This document shows, piece after piece, positions 16,042 through 25,279 of a DNA stretch of 64,000 bases. Source of the DNA: Sulfuriferula thiophila. Its GTDB lineage: Bacteria; Pseudomonadota; Gammaproteobacteria; Burkholderiales; Sulfuriferulaceae. Position 1 is the stretch's first letter. Each line of letters opens with the position of its first letter. Made by a program: the position numbers and the translations under genes. Location of the stretch: contig NZ_BHGL01000001.1 of the NCBI RefSeq assembly GCF_003864975.1, positions 1 to 64,000 on the forward strand. The letters are read 5' to 3'. Below the pieces are notes generated by a model, which was given only the letters and a program-made list of their open reading frames with translations, had not been told where the DNA came from and made no database searches.

Positions 16042-16650
16042 ATGATCAATAAACTGTTAATTGCACTCTGCATCAGCCTGTTAAGTGGCTGCATCAACCT
16101 TGGCGACAATCCCAAAGCCTTGCCCAGCATGATTTATGTATTGGCCGATGCGCATACAGTTCAACCCGGCACGGCTCCAGTCATAGCGCATACGCTGCTG
16201 GTCGAAGACACCCATGCCAGCGTTTATGATGATAACGAGGCTCTGGTATTCAGCCGCGCGCCCAACACCCGTGCGCGCTACAAATTCGCCAGATGGAGTG
16301 AGCGCCCCAGCACACGGTTAAGTGGATTATTGTTTAGCCGTATGGCTGACGCCAAACTGTATGCCGGCGTAGTTGCTGTTGGCAGCGATGTCATCGCCGA
16401 TCGGCGTCTGGCTACGGAATTGCTGGCGTTCTACCATGACGCCACAAGCAACCCCGGCCATGTCCATGTCACGCTGCGTGCCGAGTTATTCGACATCCCG
16501 CATCATCGCCTTATTGCGCGCCGTTTATTCGAACAGGATGTTCCAGTCGCCAGCTATGACGCAGCAGGAGCTGCGGCAGCGTTCAATATTGCCACGCAGG
16601 CGCTGCTCAACGACATCAGCGCATGGTTAAGCGCAACTGATCACGCATAA
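16042..16650 (+). CDS. ABC transport auxiliary lipoprotein (PqiC-like)
   Basis: 202 aa. ATG 16042 is preceded by CGGAG and gives a lipoprotein signal peptide with lipobox LLSGC. The body fits the ABC-type transport auxiliary family (PqiC): YVLAD near the start, ...RARYKFARWSERPSTRL, and a beta-rich second half. It should be an outer-membrane partner of the preceding MCE system. It lies 1 nt after the MCE gene stop. Confidence 0.8.
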   Translation: MINKLLIALCISLLSGCINLGDNPKALPSMIYVLADAHTVQPGTAPVIAHTLLVEDTHASVYDDNEALVFSRAPNTRARYKFARWSERPSTRLSGLLFSRMADAKLYAGVVAVGSDVIADRRLATELLAFYHDATSNPGHVHVTLRAELFDIPHHRLIARRLFEQDVPVASYDAAGAAAAFNIATQALLNDISAWLSATDHA

Positions 16651-17499
16651 TCAGCCGCGCATGGCCAACAATTTCGCTACGCGTTCCGCAGTGGCCGGGT
16701 GAGTACGAAATAAACCCTGTACGCCTTCCGCGGTGAGCGGGTTGATAATCATCATTTGCGCCGTTTCCGGATGCAACTCGGCAGTGTGCATAGGCACGCC
16801 ATGAGCATAGGCTTCGATCTTGCGTAATGCGTCAGCCAGCGCCACCGGATCACCCGAAATTTCGGCACCACCCGCATCTGCACCGAATTCACGTGAACGC
16901 GAAATCGCCATCTGGATGAGCATGGCTGCCAGCGGCGCAACTATCATGATCAGAATGGCAACGACAGGGTTCACATTACGCTCGTCGTTATTGTGACCGC
17001 CACCAAACAGCATGCCAAACTGCGCAATGGCGGAAATAGCACCGGCAACCGTGGCCGACATGGTGGAAATCAGGATATCGCGATGTTTGACGTGCGCCAG
17101 CTCATGCGCCATCACCCCGCGCAGTTCACGCGGGCTTAATATGCGGATTATCCCGGTGGTGGCTGCAACCGCAGCATGTTCCGGGTTGCGGCCGGTAGCG
17201 AAGGCGTTGGGCTGGGGTTCATCAATAATATACACCTTGGGCATGGGCAGACCGGCGCGTTGCGCGAGTTCGGCGACCATGCCATAAAACTCGGGTGCGC
17301 TACTCGCATCCACCTGCTGAGCATTGTACATTTTCAGCACGGCTTTATCCGAGAACCAGTACGCGTAGACATTCATCGCGCCGGCAAACAGCAGCGCAAT
17401 CATCATTCCGCTTTTGCCACCCAGCAGCATGCCGACTGTGGCAAACAGCACCACGATACCGGCCATCAGGATAGTTGTCTTAAACCAGTTTTCCAGCAT
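16651..17499 (-). CDS. htpX: Zinc metalloprotease HtpX
   Basis: 282 aa from ATG 17499, with GGGAG 8 nt upstream. Two N-terminal helices precede a catalytic HELAH (zinc site, about residues 132-136), followed by two more helices and [13 protein letters not shown], with the third zinc ligand Glu. HtpX is a membrane-bound heat-shock protease that removes damaged membrane proteins. It is convergent with the lipoprotein gene and 28 nt from fmt. Confidence 0.95.
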   Translation of the reverse strand: MLENWFKTTILMAGIVVLFATVGMLLGGKSGMMIALLFAGAMNVYAYWFSDKAVLKMYNAQQVDASSAPEFYGMVAELAQRAGLPMPKVYIIDEPQPNAFATGRNPEHAAVAATTGIIRILSPRELRGVMAHELAHVKHRDILISTMSATVAGAISAIAQFGMLFGGGHNNDERNVNPVVAILIMIVAPLAAMLIQMAISRSREFGADAGGAEISGDPVALADALRKIEAYAHGVPMHTAELHPETAQMMIINPLTAEGVQGLFRTHPATAERVAKLLAMRG

Positions 17500-17527
17500 T
17501 GCTAAATCTCCCAAAAATCACGAGTGA

Positions 17528-18469
17528 TCAATTAGATGGGGGAGTTTCACAAAAATTCAATCCCGCCACAAACGCATGCCCGGCCAGAAATTGCGCTGCA
17601 TTCTGGCGTTTACCGCCCGCCATTTGCAATTCAGTAATCTGCAATGCATCCTGTCCACAGGCGACCACAATGCCGTCCGCATTAGCCGCCAGCACAGTGC
17701 CGGGCTGACCAGAGCCTGCCTGCACCTGCGCTTGCCAGACTTTAATCGGCTTGCCCTGCCACAACATAAATGCACCGGGTGCCGGATTGAATGCGCGGAT
17801 GTTACGTGCCAGTTGTTGTGCGCTCAGGCTGAAATCAAGCTCGGCTTCGGCTTTAGTGATTTTGGCCGCATACGTCACCCCCGCATCAGGCTGCGGTTGC
17901 GGGGTCAAGCTACCCGTGCTGGCTGCAATCAGGGCGGCCACGACCATCTCGCCACCCAGTGGCGCCAGTTTGTCATGCAGACTGCCGGTAGTGTCATGCT
18001 CTGCTATGGGTAGCGCCTGACGCAGCAACATCGCACCCGTATCCAGACCCGCATCCATTTGCATGATGGTGATGCCGGTTTCACTGTCACCGCTCTGAAT
18101 AGCACGATGGATAGGTGCGGCACCCCGCCAGCGCGGCAACAGCGAAGCATGGATGTTGAGGCAGCCAAAACGCGGCATATCCAGCACCGCTTGCGGCAGA
18201 ATCAGGCCGTATGCCGCCACCACCATGACCTCCGCACCCAATGCAGACAATTCCGCCTGTATCTCGGCGGATTTAAGGGTCTCGGGTTGCAGCACGGGCA
18301 ATCCCAGTCGCAACGCTTCCTGCTTGACTGCGCTCGGGGTCAGTTTCATACCGCGCCCGGACGGGCGATCCGGCTGGGTCAGTACGGCTACAATAGTGTG
18401 CCCGGCATCATGCAGGGCAGTGAGGGCAACGCGGGCGAATTCCGGCGTGCCGGCAAAAATTATGCGCAT
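17528..18469 (-). CDS. fmt: Methionyl-tRNA formyltransferase
   Basis: 313 aa. It starts [16 protein letters not shown] and contains the folate-binding motif [16 protein letters not shown] and the C-terminal tRNA-binding domain with [10 protein letters not shown]. It formylates initiator Met-tRNA. Placed 9 nt downstream of def, the standard def-fmt pair. Confidence 0.96.
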   Translation of the reverse strand: MRIIFAGTPEFARVALTALHDAGHTIVAVLTQPDRPSGRGMKLTPSAVKQEALRLGLPVLQPETLKSAEIQAELSALGAEVMVVAAYGLILPQAVLDMPRFGCLNIHASLLPRWRGAAPIHRAIQSGDSETGITIMQMDAGLDTGAMLLRQALPIAEHDTTGSLHDKLAPLGGEMVVAALIAASTGSLTPQPQPDAGVTYAAKITKAEAELDFSLSAQQLARNIRAFNPAPGAFMLWQGKPIKVWQAQVQAGSGQPGTVLAANADGIVVACGQDALQITELQMAGGKRQNAAQFLAGHAFVAGLNFCETPPSN

Positions 18470-18478
18470 AAATTTATT

Positions 18479-18982
18479 TTACATGGTTTCCAGAACGCGT
18501 TTCTTCAGCTTGTTCTTGATCCGGCTCTGCTTCAGCGTCGACAGGTACTGAACAAACACTTTGCCCAGCAGGTGATCCATCTCGTGCTGCACGCACACCG
18601 CCATCAGCCCTTCAGCCTCCAGCGTAAACGATTTGCCATCCGCATCCAGCGCCTGCACTGTAACGCGCTCGGCACGGGTTACCTTGTCGTAGATACCGGG
18701 CACAGACAGACAGCCTTCCTCATGGATGGCCATGCCGTCAGCACTCACTATGACCGGGTTGATAAACACCCGCAAATCGTTGTGCTCTTCCGAGGTATCG
18801 ATCACCACTACTTGCAAATGCGTATCCACCTGCGTTGCCGCCAAACCTATGCCGGGCGCGGCGTACATGGTTTCGGCCATATCGGCAACCAGTTTGCGGA
18901 TACGATCATCAACAGTCTCAACTGGTTTAGCGACTGTATATAAACGTGGATCAGGGTAACGAAGTATAGATAATTTGGCCAT
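18479..18982 (-). CDS. def: Peptide deformylase
   Basis: 167 aa. The three motifs are GIGLAATQ (about 45-52), EGCLS (Cys metal ligand) and QHEMDHLLG (two His metal ligands and Glu). It removes the formyl group from new proteins. First gene of def-fmt-htpX on the minus strand, divergent from the LysM gene. Confidence 0.97.
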   Translation of the reverse strand: MAKLSILRYPDPRLYTVAKPVETVDDRIRKLVADMAETMYAAPGIGLAATQVDTHLQVVVIDTSEEHNDLRVFINPVIVSADGMAIHEEGCLSVPGIYDKVTRAERVTVQALDADGKSFTLEAEGLMAVCVQHEMDHLLGKVFVQYLSTLKQSRIKNKLKKRVLETM

Positions 18983-19091
18983 TTAACTTGCCTACACAAG
19001 TGATTACATGCAGAATTTAAATAAAATATCGGATATTATACGGTGATTGATACAATAGTAACTAAATCATAAATCGGTACGAGGGGGCTCA

Positions 19092-20099
19092 ATGCGTAAA
19101 TTTACTATCTCTTTATTATTGGCTAGTTTGATGAGCTTATCAAGCTACGCCGATGAATTGCGTTTGCAAGACAATGCGCCAACTCGTTATACCGTCGTCA
19201 AAGGCGATACCTTATGGGACATTTCCGGCAGGTTTCTGAAAGACCCATGGAAATGGCCGCAAATCTGGGGCATGAATAAAGCCGAAATCAAAAACCCGCA
19301 CTGGATTTACCCGGGCGATGTCGTGGTACTGGATACCAGCGGCGCTACCCCCAGACTGTCTCTGGTTAAATCTAACAGCGGCCACACCGTCAAGCTCTCA
19401 CCCAAAGTACGCGGTACCGTCATTGATGATGCGGGCATTCTGCCTATCCCGGCCTCCGCGATCAACGCCTTTATCAACCAGCCTTTTGTCATGGAGAAGG
19501 GTGCCCTGGATAACGCACCGCGTATTTTAAGCGCTGAAGAAGATCGCATGGTACTCGGTGGCGGTGATCAGGCCTTTGCTACCAGTGACGGCAGCAAAAC
19601 CACTAACTGGAAAATTCTTCGTCCCGGCAAAGCGCTGATCGATCCGGATACTAAGGAAGTATTGGGCTACGAAGTCGAATATCTGGGTGAAGCACGCACT
19701 ATCGTTGAGGGCAACCCACAACGCATCTTAATTACTGCGGCATCGCAGGAAATCGAAGCCAAGGACAGACTCAAATCTGCCGATGAAACTTACTCATTCC
19801 GCTATGTACCACACGCTCCCAGCGGCGTTATCAATGGCAAAGTCATTTCCGCTTATGGCGGCCTGGCTGAAGCCGGACAATACACGACTATCGTTATCAA
19901 TAAAGGTCAGCGTGACGGCCTGGAAGAAGGCAACGTCTTGGCCGTTTACAAAAATGGCGGCAAAGTGGATGGCGTTACTCTGCCCGATACCCGTTCCGGC
20001 CTGATCATGGTGTACCGTGTCTTTGAAAAAGTCTCCTACGCACTGGTGATGCAGACTAACCGTCCGGTTAACTTGCTGGACTTTGTACGTAATCCATAA
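19092..20099 (+). CDS. Exported LysM peptidoglycan-binding protein
   Basis: 335 aa. A signal peptide (residues 1-20, ending SSYA) precedes a LysM domain (about 32-80: YTVVKGDTLWDISGRFLKDPWKWPQIW..., where WPQIW replaces the usual short loop). The remaining 250 residues are beta-rich and of unknown fold. Homologues sit upstream of dprA in many betaproteobacteria. GAGGGGG lies 5 nt before the ATG. Confidence 0.88.
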   Translation: MRKFTISLLLASLMSLSSYADELRLQDNAPTRYTVVKGDTLWDISGRFLKDPWKWPQIWGMNKAEIKNPHWIYPGDVVVLDTSGATPRLSLVKSNSGHTVKLSPKVRGTVIDDAGILPIPASAINAFINQPFVMEKGALDNAPRILSAEEDRMVLGGGDQAFATSDGSKTTNWKILRPGKALIDPDTKEVLGYEVEYLGEARTIVEGNPQRILITAASQEIEAKDRLKSADETYSFRYVPHAPSGVINGKVISAYGGLAEAGQYTTIVINKGQRDGLEEGNVLAVYKNGGKVDGVTLPDTRSGLIMVYRVFEKVSYALVMQTNRPVNLLDFVRNP

Positions 20100-20106
20100 C
20101 ACACCA

Positions 20107-21177
20107 TTGCATCCTGATGAACGTAACGCCTGGCTCGGGCTTGCTCTCACGTCCGGGCTGAGCGGCAAGTCCTACCGTGCATTGCTCACGGCACTGGGCG
20201 GACCGGAACAGATTTACGCTGCTACGGTCAGTACGCTCAAGCTGCATGTTCCCGTTGCGGTTGCACAGCAGATCAGCCAAGGCATAGACCTGAGCCGTAT
20301 TACCCCCACCCTGGATTGGCTGGACAACCCCGACAATCATCTTATTACCCTGGCCGATGCAGATTACCCGCAACGCCTGCTTGAAATCACCGATCCGCCA
20401 CCTCTGCTGTATGTCAAAGGCCATCGCGAATTATTAAATCAGCCTGGCCTGGCCATCGTCGGCAGTCGCAATACCACCCCGCAAGGAGCATTGAATGCGG
20501 AAAATTTTGCGCACAGTCTGGCAAATGCCGGGCTCACTATTGTCAGTGGGCTGGCATTAGGTGTGGATACGGCAGCACATAATGGCGCGCTAAAAGGTAT
20601 GGCCAGCACCATCGCCGTGGTTGGTACCGGGCTGGATATTATTTACCCGGCGCGCAACAAAGCGCTGGCGCACCGGATTGTCGAGCAGGGCGCGATCATT
20701 TCCGAATTTCCGCTGAGCACGCCGTCGATTGCCAGCAACTTCCCGCGTCGCAACCGTATTATCAGCGGCATGAGTCTGGGCTGTCTGGTTGTCGAAGCTG
20801 CACTGCAAAGCGGCTCACTGATTACCGCACGCTTAGCCTCGGAACAGGGCAGGGAAGTATTTGCCATACCCGGCTCCATCCACTCTCCGGTAGCCCGCGG
20901 TTGCCACCATTTGATCAAGCAGGGCGCAAAACTGGTGGAATCTGCCCAGGACATACTGGATGAATTGCGCTGGCAGACACCCGCCACAGGACAACAAGCC
21001 GCAACCGCAGAAGATGACGCGCTATTAACGGCGATGGGCTTTGACCCTCTGCATCTGGACACCCTAATCGCACGCAGCGGGTTGACGGCAGAAACGCTTT
21101 CCGCCATGCTGTTGGAAAGAGAGTTAATGGGGCAAGTAGCAACTTTGCCCGGCGGCCTATACCAACGTATTGTTTAG
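20107..21177 (+). CDS. dprA: DNA-processing protein DprA
   Basis: About 356 aa if read from TTG 20107; TTG 20083, inside the LysM gene, is the other candidate and no ATG is available. A SAM-like N-terminus precedes a Rossmann-like DprA domain with VGSRNTTPQGALNAE, SGLALGVDTAAH, GTGLDIIYPARNKAL and FPRRNRIISGMS. The C-terminal winged-helix-like DprA domain is also present. DprA loads RecA on incoming single-stranded DNA in natural transformation. Confidence 0.92.
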   Translation: MHPDERNAWLGLALTSGLSGKSYRALLTALGGPEQIYAATVSTLKLHVPVAVAQQISQGIDLSRITPTLDWLDNPDNHLITLADADYPQRLLEITDPPPLLYVKGHRELLNQPGLAIVGSRNTTPQGALNAENFAHSLANAGLTIVSGLALGVDTAAHNGALKGMASTIAVVGTGLDIIYPARNKALAHRIVEQGAIISEFPLSTPSIASNFPRRNRIISGMSLGCLVVEAALQSGSLITARLASEQGREVFAIPGSIHSPVARGCHHLIKQGAKLVESAQDILDELRWQTPATGQQAATAEDDALLTAMGFDPLHLDTLIARSGLTAETLSAMLLERELMGQVATLPGGLYQRIV

Positions 21178-21187
21178 TAAAGATATA

Positions 21188-21649
21188 ATGTTTGAAATAC
21201 TGATTTTTCTATTTGAAAACTACCCACAGATCGAGCTGGCTCCTGATCGGGATGCGCTTACGGTCAAGCTGCACGCGGCCGGATTTAACGGCCTGGAAAT
21301 TGATCAGGCGCTGGACTGGTTTTCTGATCTGGGCACGCTGAATTCTGCCCAATACCCGGCCAGTTTGGCCGATCATCATGCGATCCGGGTTTATGCCGCA
21401 CACGAACTGGAACGCTTTGACGCAGAGAGCCGTGGCTTTCTGCTGTTTCTGGAACACGCTGGTCTGCTCAATCCATTACAGCGCGAATGGATTATCGACC
21501 GCGTTCTGGCGCTGGATGAAGACGATGTCAGCCTGGAAAAAATCAAATGGATCGCCCTCATGGTGCTGTGGAGTCAAAACCCCAACCAGGATTATTTATT
21601 ATTAGAAGACATGCTGTTTAATGACGGCACCGGTCTCTCCATTCACTAA
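21188..21649 (+). CDS. smg: Smg family protein
   Basis: 153 aa from ATG 21188. MFEILIFLFENYPQ at the start and EREWIIDR/LMVLWSQNP-type elements near the end match the Smg (DUF494) family, found between dprA and topA in proteobacteria. The molecular function is not established. It starts 10 nt after the dprA stop. Confidence 0.9.
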   Translation: MFEILIFLFENYPQIELAPDRDALTVKLHAAGFNGLEIDQALDWFSDLGTLNSAQYPASLADHHAIRVYAAHELERFDAESRGFLLFLEHAGLLNPLQREWIIDRVLALDEDDVSLEKIKWIALMVLWSQNPNQDYLLLEDMLFNDGTGLSIH

Positions 21650-21663
21650 GCCCCACACCATCC

Positions 21664-24258
21664 ATGTCTGTACTTGTTATTGTAGAATCGCCCTCCAAGG
21701 CAAAAACCCTGAAAAAATACCTGGGCGCGGATTACGAAATCCTCGCCAGCTACGGCCACGTGCGTGATCTGGTCCCCAAAACCGGCGCCGTCGATACCGA
21801 CCATGATTTTGCGATGAAATATCAACTGATCGAGCGCAACGAGCGCCACGTTGATGCCATCCTGCGTGCGGCAAAAAAAGCCGACCGCATCCTGCTCGCA
21901 ACTGACCCGGATAGAGAAGGTGAAGCCATTGCCTGGCATTTATCGGAGATTTTGCTGGAAAAGAAGATAACCCCGAAAAAACCCATCGCCCGTATCGAGT
22001 TTCACGAGATCACCCAGAGTGCGATTCAGCACGCCGTAGACAACCCGCGTGAAATCGCGATGCCGCTGGTCGATGCGCAACAGGCACGACGTGCGCTCGA
22101 CTACCTGGTCGGCTTCAATTTATCTCCGCTATTGTGGCGCAAAATCAGCCCCGGCTTGTCTGCAGGCCGCGTGCAAAGCCCTGCTTTACGTTTGATCGTC
22201 GAACGCGAACTGGAAATCGAGAAGTTCGTTGCCCGTGAATACTGGAGCATCCATCTCGACAGCCATAAAGCCAGCCAGACATTCTCTGCGCGTCTGGTTC
22301 AGTTTGCTGGCGAAAAAATGGAGCAATTCAGCGTCCCTACCGGCGAGGCGCAACAAAGCATACTCGACCAGTTAGCCGCACATAACAGCGGCACCGTTAC
22401 GCGTGTAGAAAAGAAACGAAAATCACGCAACGCCGCAGCGCCGTTTACTACTTCAACCCTGCAACAGGAAGCCGTACGTAAACTGGGCATGACCACTGAT
22501 CGCGCCATGCGTACTGCCCAGCAACTGTATGAAGGTATTGATACCGGCAGCGGTGCTGTCGGTTTGATCACCTATATGCGTACTGACTCGGTCAACCTGG
22601 CACGTGAAGCAATAGAGGACGTACGCAACTACATCCAGAATAATTTCGAACCGGACTATCTGCCCGCAGCACCTGTTTATTTCCGCAATAAATCGAAGAA
22701 CGCGCAGGAAGCACACGAAGCCATCCGGCCTACGGCGATCACGCGCACACCGGACTCCGTACGCAAATTCCTCACCATCGATCAGGCACGCCTGTACGAA
22801 ATGATCTGGAAACGCACGCTGGCATGCCAGATGAATCCTGCGCAATTCGATACCGTCAGTCTGGACATTGCTGTTGGCGGGCCGGCCAATCTGTTCCGCG
22901 CCACCGGCCAGACGCTGGTGTTCCCCGGCTTTATTGCCGTGTACCAGGAAAATCAGGACGATGCCGCCGAGGAAGACGATGCCAAGTTGCCTATCCTGGC
23001 CGAAGGCGAAACTATCCCGGTCGATAAATTATTTGGCGAACAGCATTTCACCCAGCCACCGCCGCGCTATACCGAGGCCAGCCTGGTTAAAACGCTGGAA
23101 GAGTACGGCATTGGCCGTCCATCCACCTACGCCAGCATCATCTCTACGCTGCAAGACCGCGAATACGTGATACTGGATAAAAAACGCTTTATGCCGACCC
23201 CGACCGGGCGGCTGGTCAATTGCTTCCTGACCACGCATTTCACGCATTACGTCGATTACGACTTCACCGCCAAGCTCGAAGACAAGCTGGATGACGTCTC
23301 TAACGGTGAGCTCAAATATCTGCCCTTGCTGCACGAATTCTGGGACGGCTTCTCCGGCACCCTGACCGCCAAGGCTGATGTGGAGCGCGGCTGTCCAATC
23401 GATGATGAAGTCTGCCCCAAGTGTGGCGGCAAACTGTTCCTGCAAGCCAGCAAACGCGGCCTGTTTATCGGCTGCTCCGCGTACCCGGTGTGCGACTACA
23501 CCCGGCCACTGCATGGCGGTAACGAAGATGGCCCGGTGGTGCTGGGTAGCGACCCTGCCACGGGTGAAGATATCCTGTTGCTGAATGGACGCTACGGCTG
23601 GTATGTACAAGTCGGCGCAACGCCTGAAGACAAAAAAATCAAACCGCGACGTGCGTCATGGCCAAAAACGCTGCCTACCGAGACCGCCGATTTGCCAACC
23701 GCGTTAAGACTGCTGTCTTTGCCAAGAGAAGTGGGCACTCACCCGGACACCAATCTGCCCATCGTTGCCAATATTGGTCGTTTTGGTCCATATCTGCAGC
23801 ACGACGGTAAATTCAAATCCGTGCCTAAAGAAGATGATGTTTACACCATCAACTTGCCACGCGCGCTGGAAGTGCTGTTAATGGAACGAGCTCCTCGTGG
23901 AGGCGCGCCTGCCGGCAAACCACTGGGCAACCACCCCGAGGACGGCAAACCGGTTACCTTGAATGAAGGCCGCTACGGCTGGTATGTCAAACACGGAGCC
24001 GTCAACGCGACCATTCCCAAAGATATGGAGCCTGAATCCGTAACGCTTGAGCTGGCCTTACCGCTCATCGCGGAGCGCGCCAGCAAAGGCAAACCGATAC
24101 GCAAAAAGGCAGCGGCAAAACCTAAAGCGAAACCAGCCACTCCCGCAAAGAAAGCCACTGCGGCAAAAAAACCCGCGGCCGCCAAAAAAGCTCCAGCCAA
24201 GAAAGCCGCCGTAACAAAACCCGTCAAGAAGACCACCAAAGCCAAAGCTGAGGCTTAA
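21664..24258 (+). CDS. topA: DNA topoisomerase I
   Basis: 864 aa. N-terminal Toprim domain (LVIVESPSKAKTLKKYLG; later DPDREGEAIAWH), the catalytic Tyr in TYMRTDSVNL, one four-Cys zinc ribbon (CPKCGGKLFLQASKRGLFIGC) and several C-terminal repeats (GRYGWYVQVG, GRFGPYLQHDG, GRYGWYVKHG). The last ~50 residues are almost only Lys, Ala and Pro, a DNA-binding tail typical of betaproteobacterial TopA. It relaxes negative supercoils. Confidence 0.96.
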   Translation: MSVLVIVESPSKAKTLKKYLGADYEILASYGHVRDLVPKTGAVDTDHDFAMKYQLIERNERHVDAILRAAKKADRILLATDPDREGEAIAWHLSEILLEKKITPKKPIARIEFHEITQSAIQHAVDNPREIAMPLVDAQQARRALDYLVGFNLSPLLWRKISPGLSAGRVQSPALRLIVERELEIEKFVAREYWSIHLDSHKASQTFSARLVQFAGEKMEQFSVPTGEAQQSILDQLAAHNSGTVTRVEKKRKSRNAAAPFTTSTLQQEAVRKLGMTTDRAMRTAQQLYEGIDTGSGAVGLITYMRTDSVNLAREAIEDVRNYIQNNFEPDYLPAAPVYFRNKSKNAQEAHEAIRPTAITRTPDSVRKFLTIDQARLYEMIWKRTLACQMNPAQFDTVSLDIAVGGPANLFRATGQTLVFPGFIAVYQENQDDAAEEDDAKLPILAEGETIPVDKLFGEQHFTQPPPRYTEASLVKTLEEYGIGRPSTYASIISTLQDREYVILDKKRFMPTPTGRLVNCFLTTHFTHYVDYDFTAKLEDKLDDVSNGELKYLPLLHEFWDGFSGTLTAKADVERGCPIDDEVCPKCGGKLFLQASKRGLFIGCSAYPVCDYTRPLHGGNEDGPVVLGSDPATGEDILLLNGRYGWYVQVGATPEDKKIKPRRASWPKTLPTETADLPTALRLLSLPREVGTHPDTNLPIVANIGRFGPYLQHDGKFKSVPKEDDVYTINLPRALEVLLMERAPRGGAPAGKPLGNHPEDGKPVTLNEGRYGWYVKHGAVNATIPKDMEPESVTLELALPLIAERASKGKPIRKKAAAKPKAKPATPAKKATAAKKPAAAKKAPAKKAAVTKPVKKTTKAKAEA

Positions 24259-24273
24259 AAGTCCAGATACACA

Positions 24274-24308
24274 CCGCCGTTTACCCCCTTGTAACGGGGC
24301 AACGGCGG
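24274..24308 (+). terminator. Strong hairpin after topA
   Basis: CCGCCGTT (24274-24281) pairs with AACGGCGG (24301-24308), with an inner CCCC/GGGG stem. No T-tract follows, so it may stabilise the mRNA end or work with Rho. Confidence 0.6.
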
Positions 24309-24338
24309 CATCGAGTTAACAAGCCAATTCTGCATAAC

Positions 24339-24352
24339 GTACGCTAACGTAC
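24339..24352. promoter_or_regulatory. Palindromic motif containing TACGCTAACGTA
   Basis: GTACGCTAACGTAC is a near-perfect palindrome lying 108 nt before the 24460 gene. Its 12-nt core recurs at 38318-38329, and with one change at 42819-42830. A regulator binding site is possible. Confidence 0.4.
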
Positions 24353-24459
24353 ATAATGCCATCCTCATTTGACGTATTCTGGATGCAGGGTAACTATGTC
24401 CGGCATATTTGTCTGGCATATAAACCATTACTGCTCACCCCATGCAAGGATAGACACTC

Positions 24460-24783
24460 ATGCACAATACGAATTTGAATGACCAGGTAACCAGCCTGTT
24501 AGGCCAAGAACGGACTTTACCAGCCGATCCGCAACAAGAAAGGGTCGTCATGTGGAAGGTATTCCGCGATGAAGCGAGCGCATTAACCTACGCCCATCAC
24601 ATTCTGCTTGAAGCAGATCAACAACTGGCAGGCGGCCAAGCCACTGACTCCATAGGTAAGTTTTACTGGCTAGGTGTGCAAGTCGCGGATCTGGCCGCGT
24701 GGGGAAATACTCAGGCTATCCAGTTAAACGACCCCTTTGACGCCGAGGATCCCAAAGGGCAGGGCCAGGGGTTTGGTAATTGA
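24460..24783 (+). CDS. Hypothetical small soluble protein
   Basis: 107 aa, no recognised family, no signal peptide and no membrane helix. It has an amphipathic helical middle (WKVFRDEASALTYAHHILLE) and a Gly/Asp-rich acidic tail ending KGQGQGFGN. AAGGAT lies 8 nt before the ATG. Base composition and length suggest a real gene, but function is unknown. Confidence 0.6.
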   Translation: MHNTNLNDQVTSLLGQERTLPADPQQERVVMWKVFRDEASALTYAHHILLEADQQLAGGQATDSIGKFYWLGVQVADLAAWGNTQAIQLNDPFDAEDPKGQGQGFGN

Positions 24784-24838
24784 TACACTTCGGCTATTTG
24801 TCAGCATAGCAGGTACATAACACCACCTAACACTGCGC

Positions 24839-25027
24839 TCACTCACTTGCCTGGGGCTGAATAACCCGATGCACAGGTGATTGAGCGGATTCAGGCAAAG
24901 CCGTCATTTCACGCACCTGATAATGTTCATCAATCACCCGCAAACCTTCATCTGTGGCATAACTGCTGGCACTGCTGATCAGCCCGAAACTCAACGCAGC
25001 CTTCGCCATAAAATCCTGCAACTTCAT
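24839..25027 (-). CDS. Hypothetical small exported peptide
   Basis: 62 aa from ATG 25027 (AGGAAAAGT upstream). The N-terminus MKLQDFMAKAALSFGLIS looks like a signal peptide ending near ASSYA. The mature part is about 38 residues (DEGLRVIDEHYQVREMTALP...) without Cys. Family unknown. It converges with the 24460 gene. Confidence 0.5.
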   Translation of the reverse strand: MKLQDFMAKAALSFGLISSASSYATDEGLRVIDEHYQVREMTALPESAQSPVHRVIQPQASE

Positions 25028-25279
25028 TATTACTTTTCCTTTATCTGAATTTAATTTGCCGCAAAAGTCGCCAATTTTTGCATGACCCTGCATTCTAGGC
25101 TGCAAATGTTGCAGAATAATGGCTACACACGCTAGGACTTATGTAATGTGTGTAAAGGTTTTGTGTATGGTATATTCACTCGAATCCCATATACTGGCCA
25201 GTGCTAATAATAACGATACGCACCCGCACACTGGCCCATAAGCGCATAATTAATCAACCATCACACCGCCGTGGAGCCT

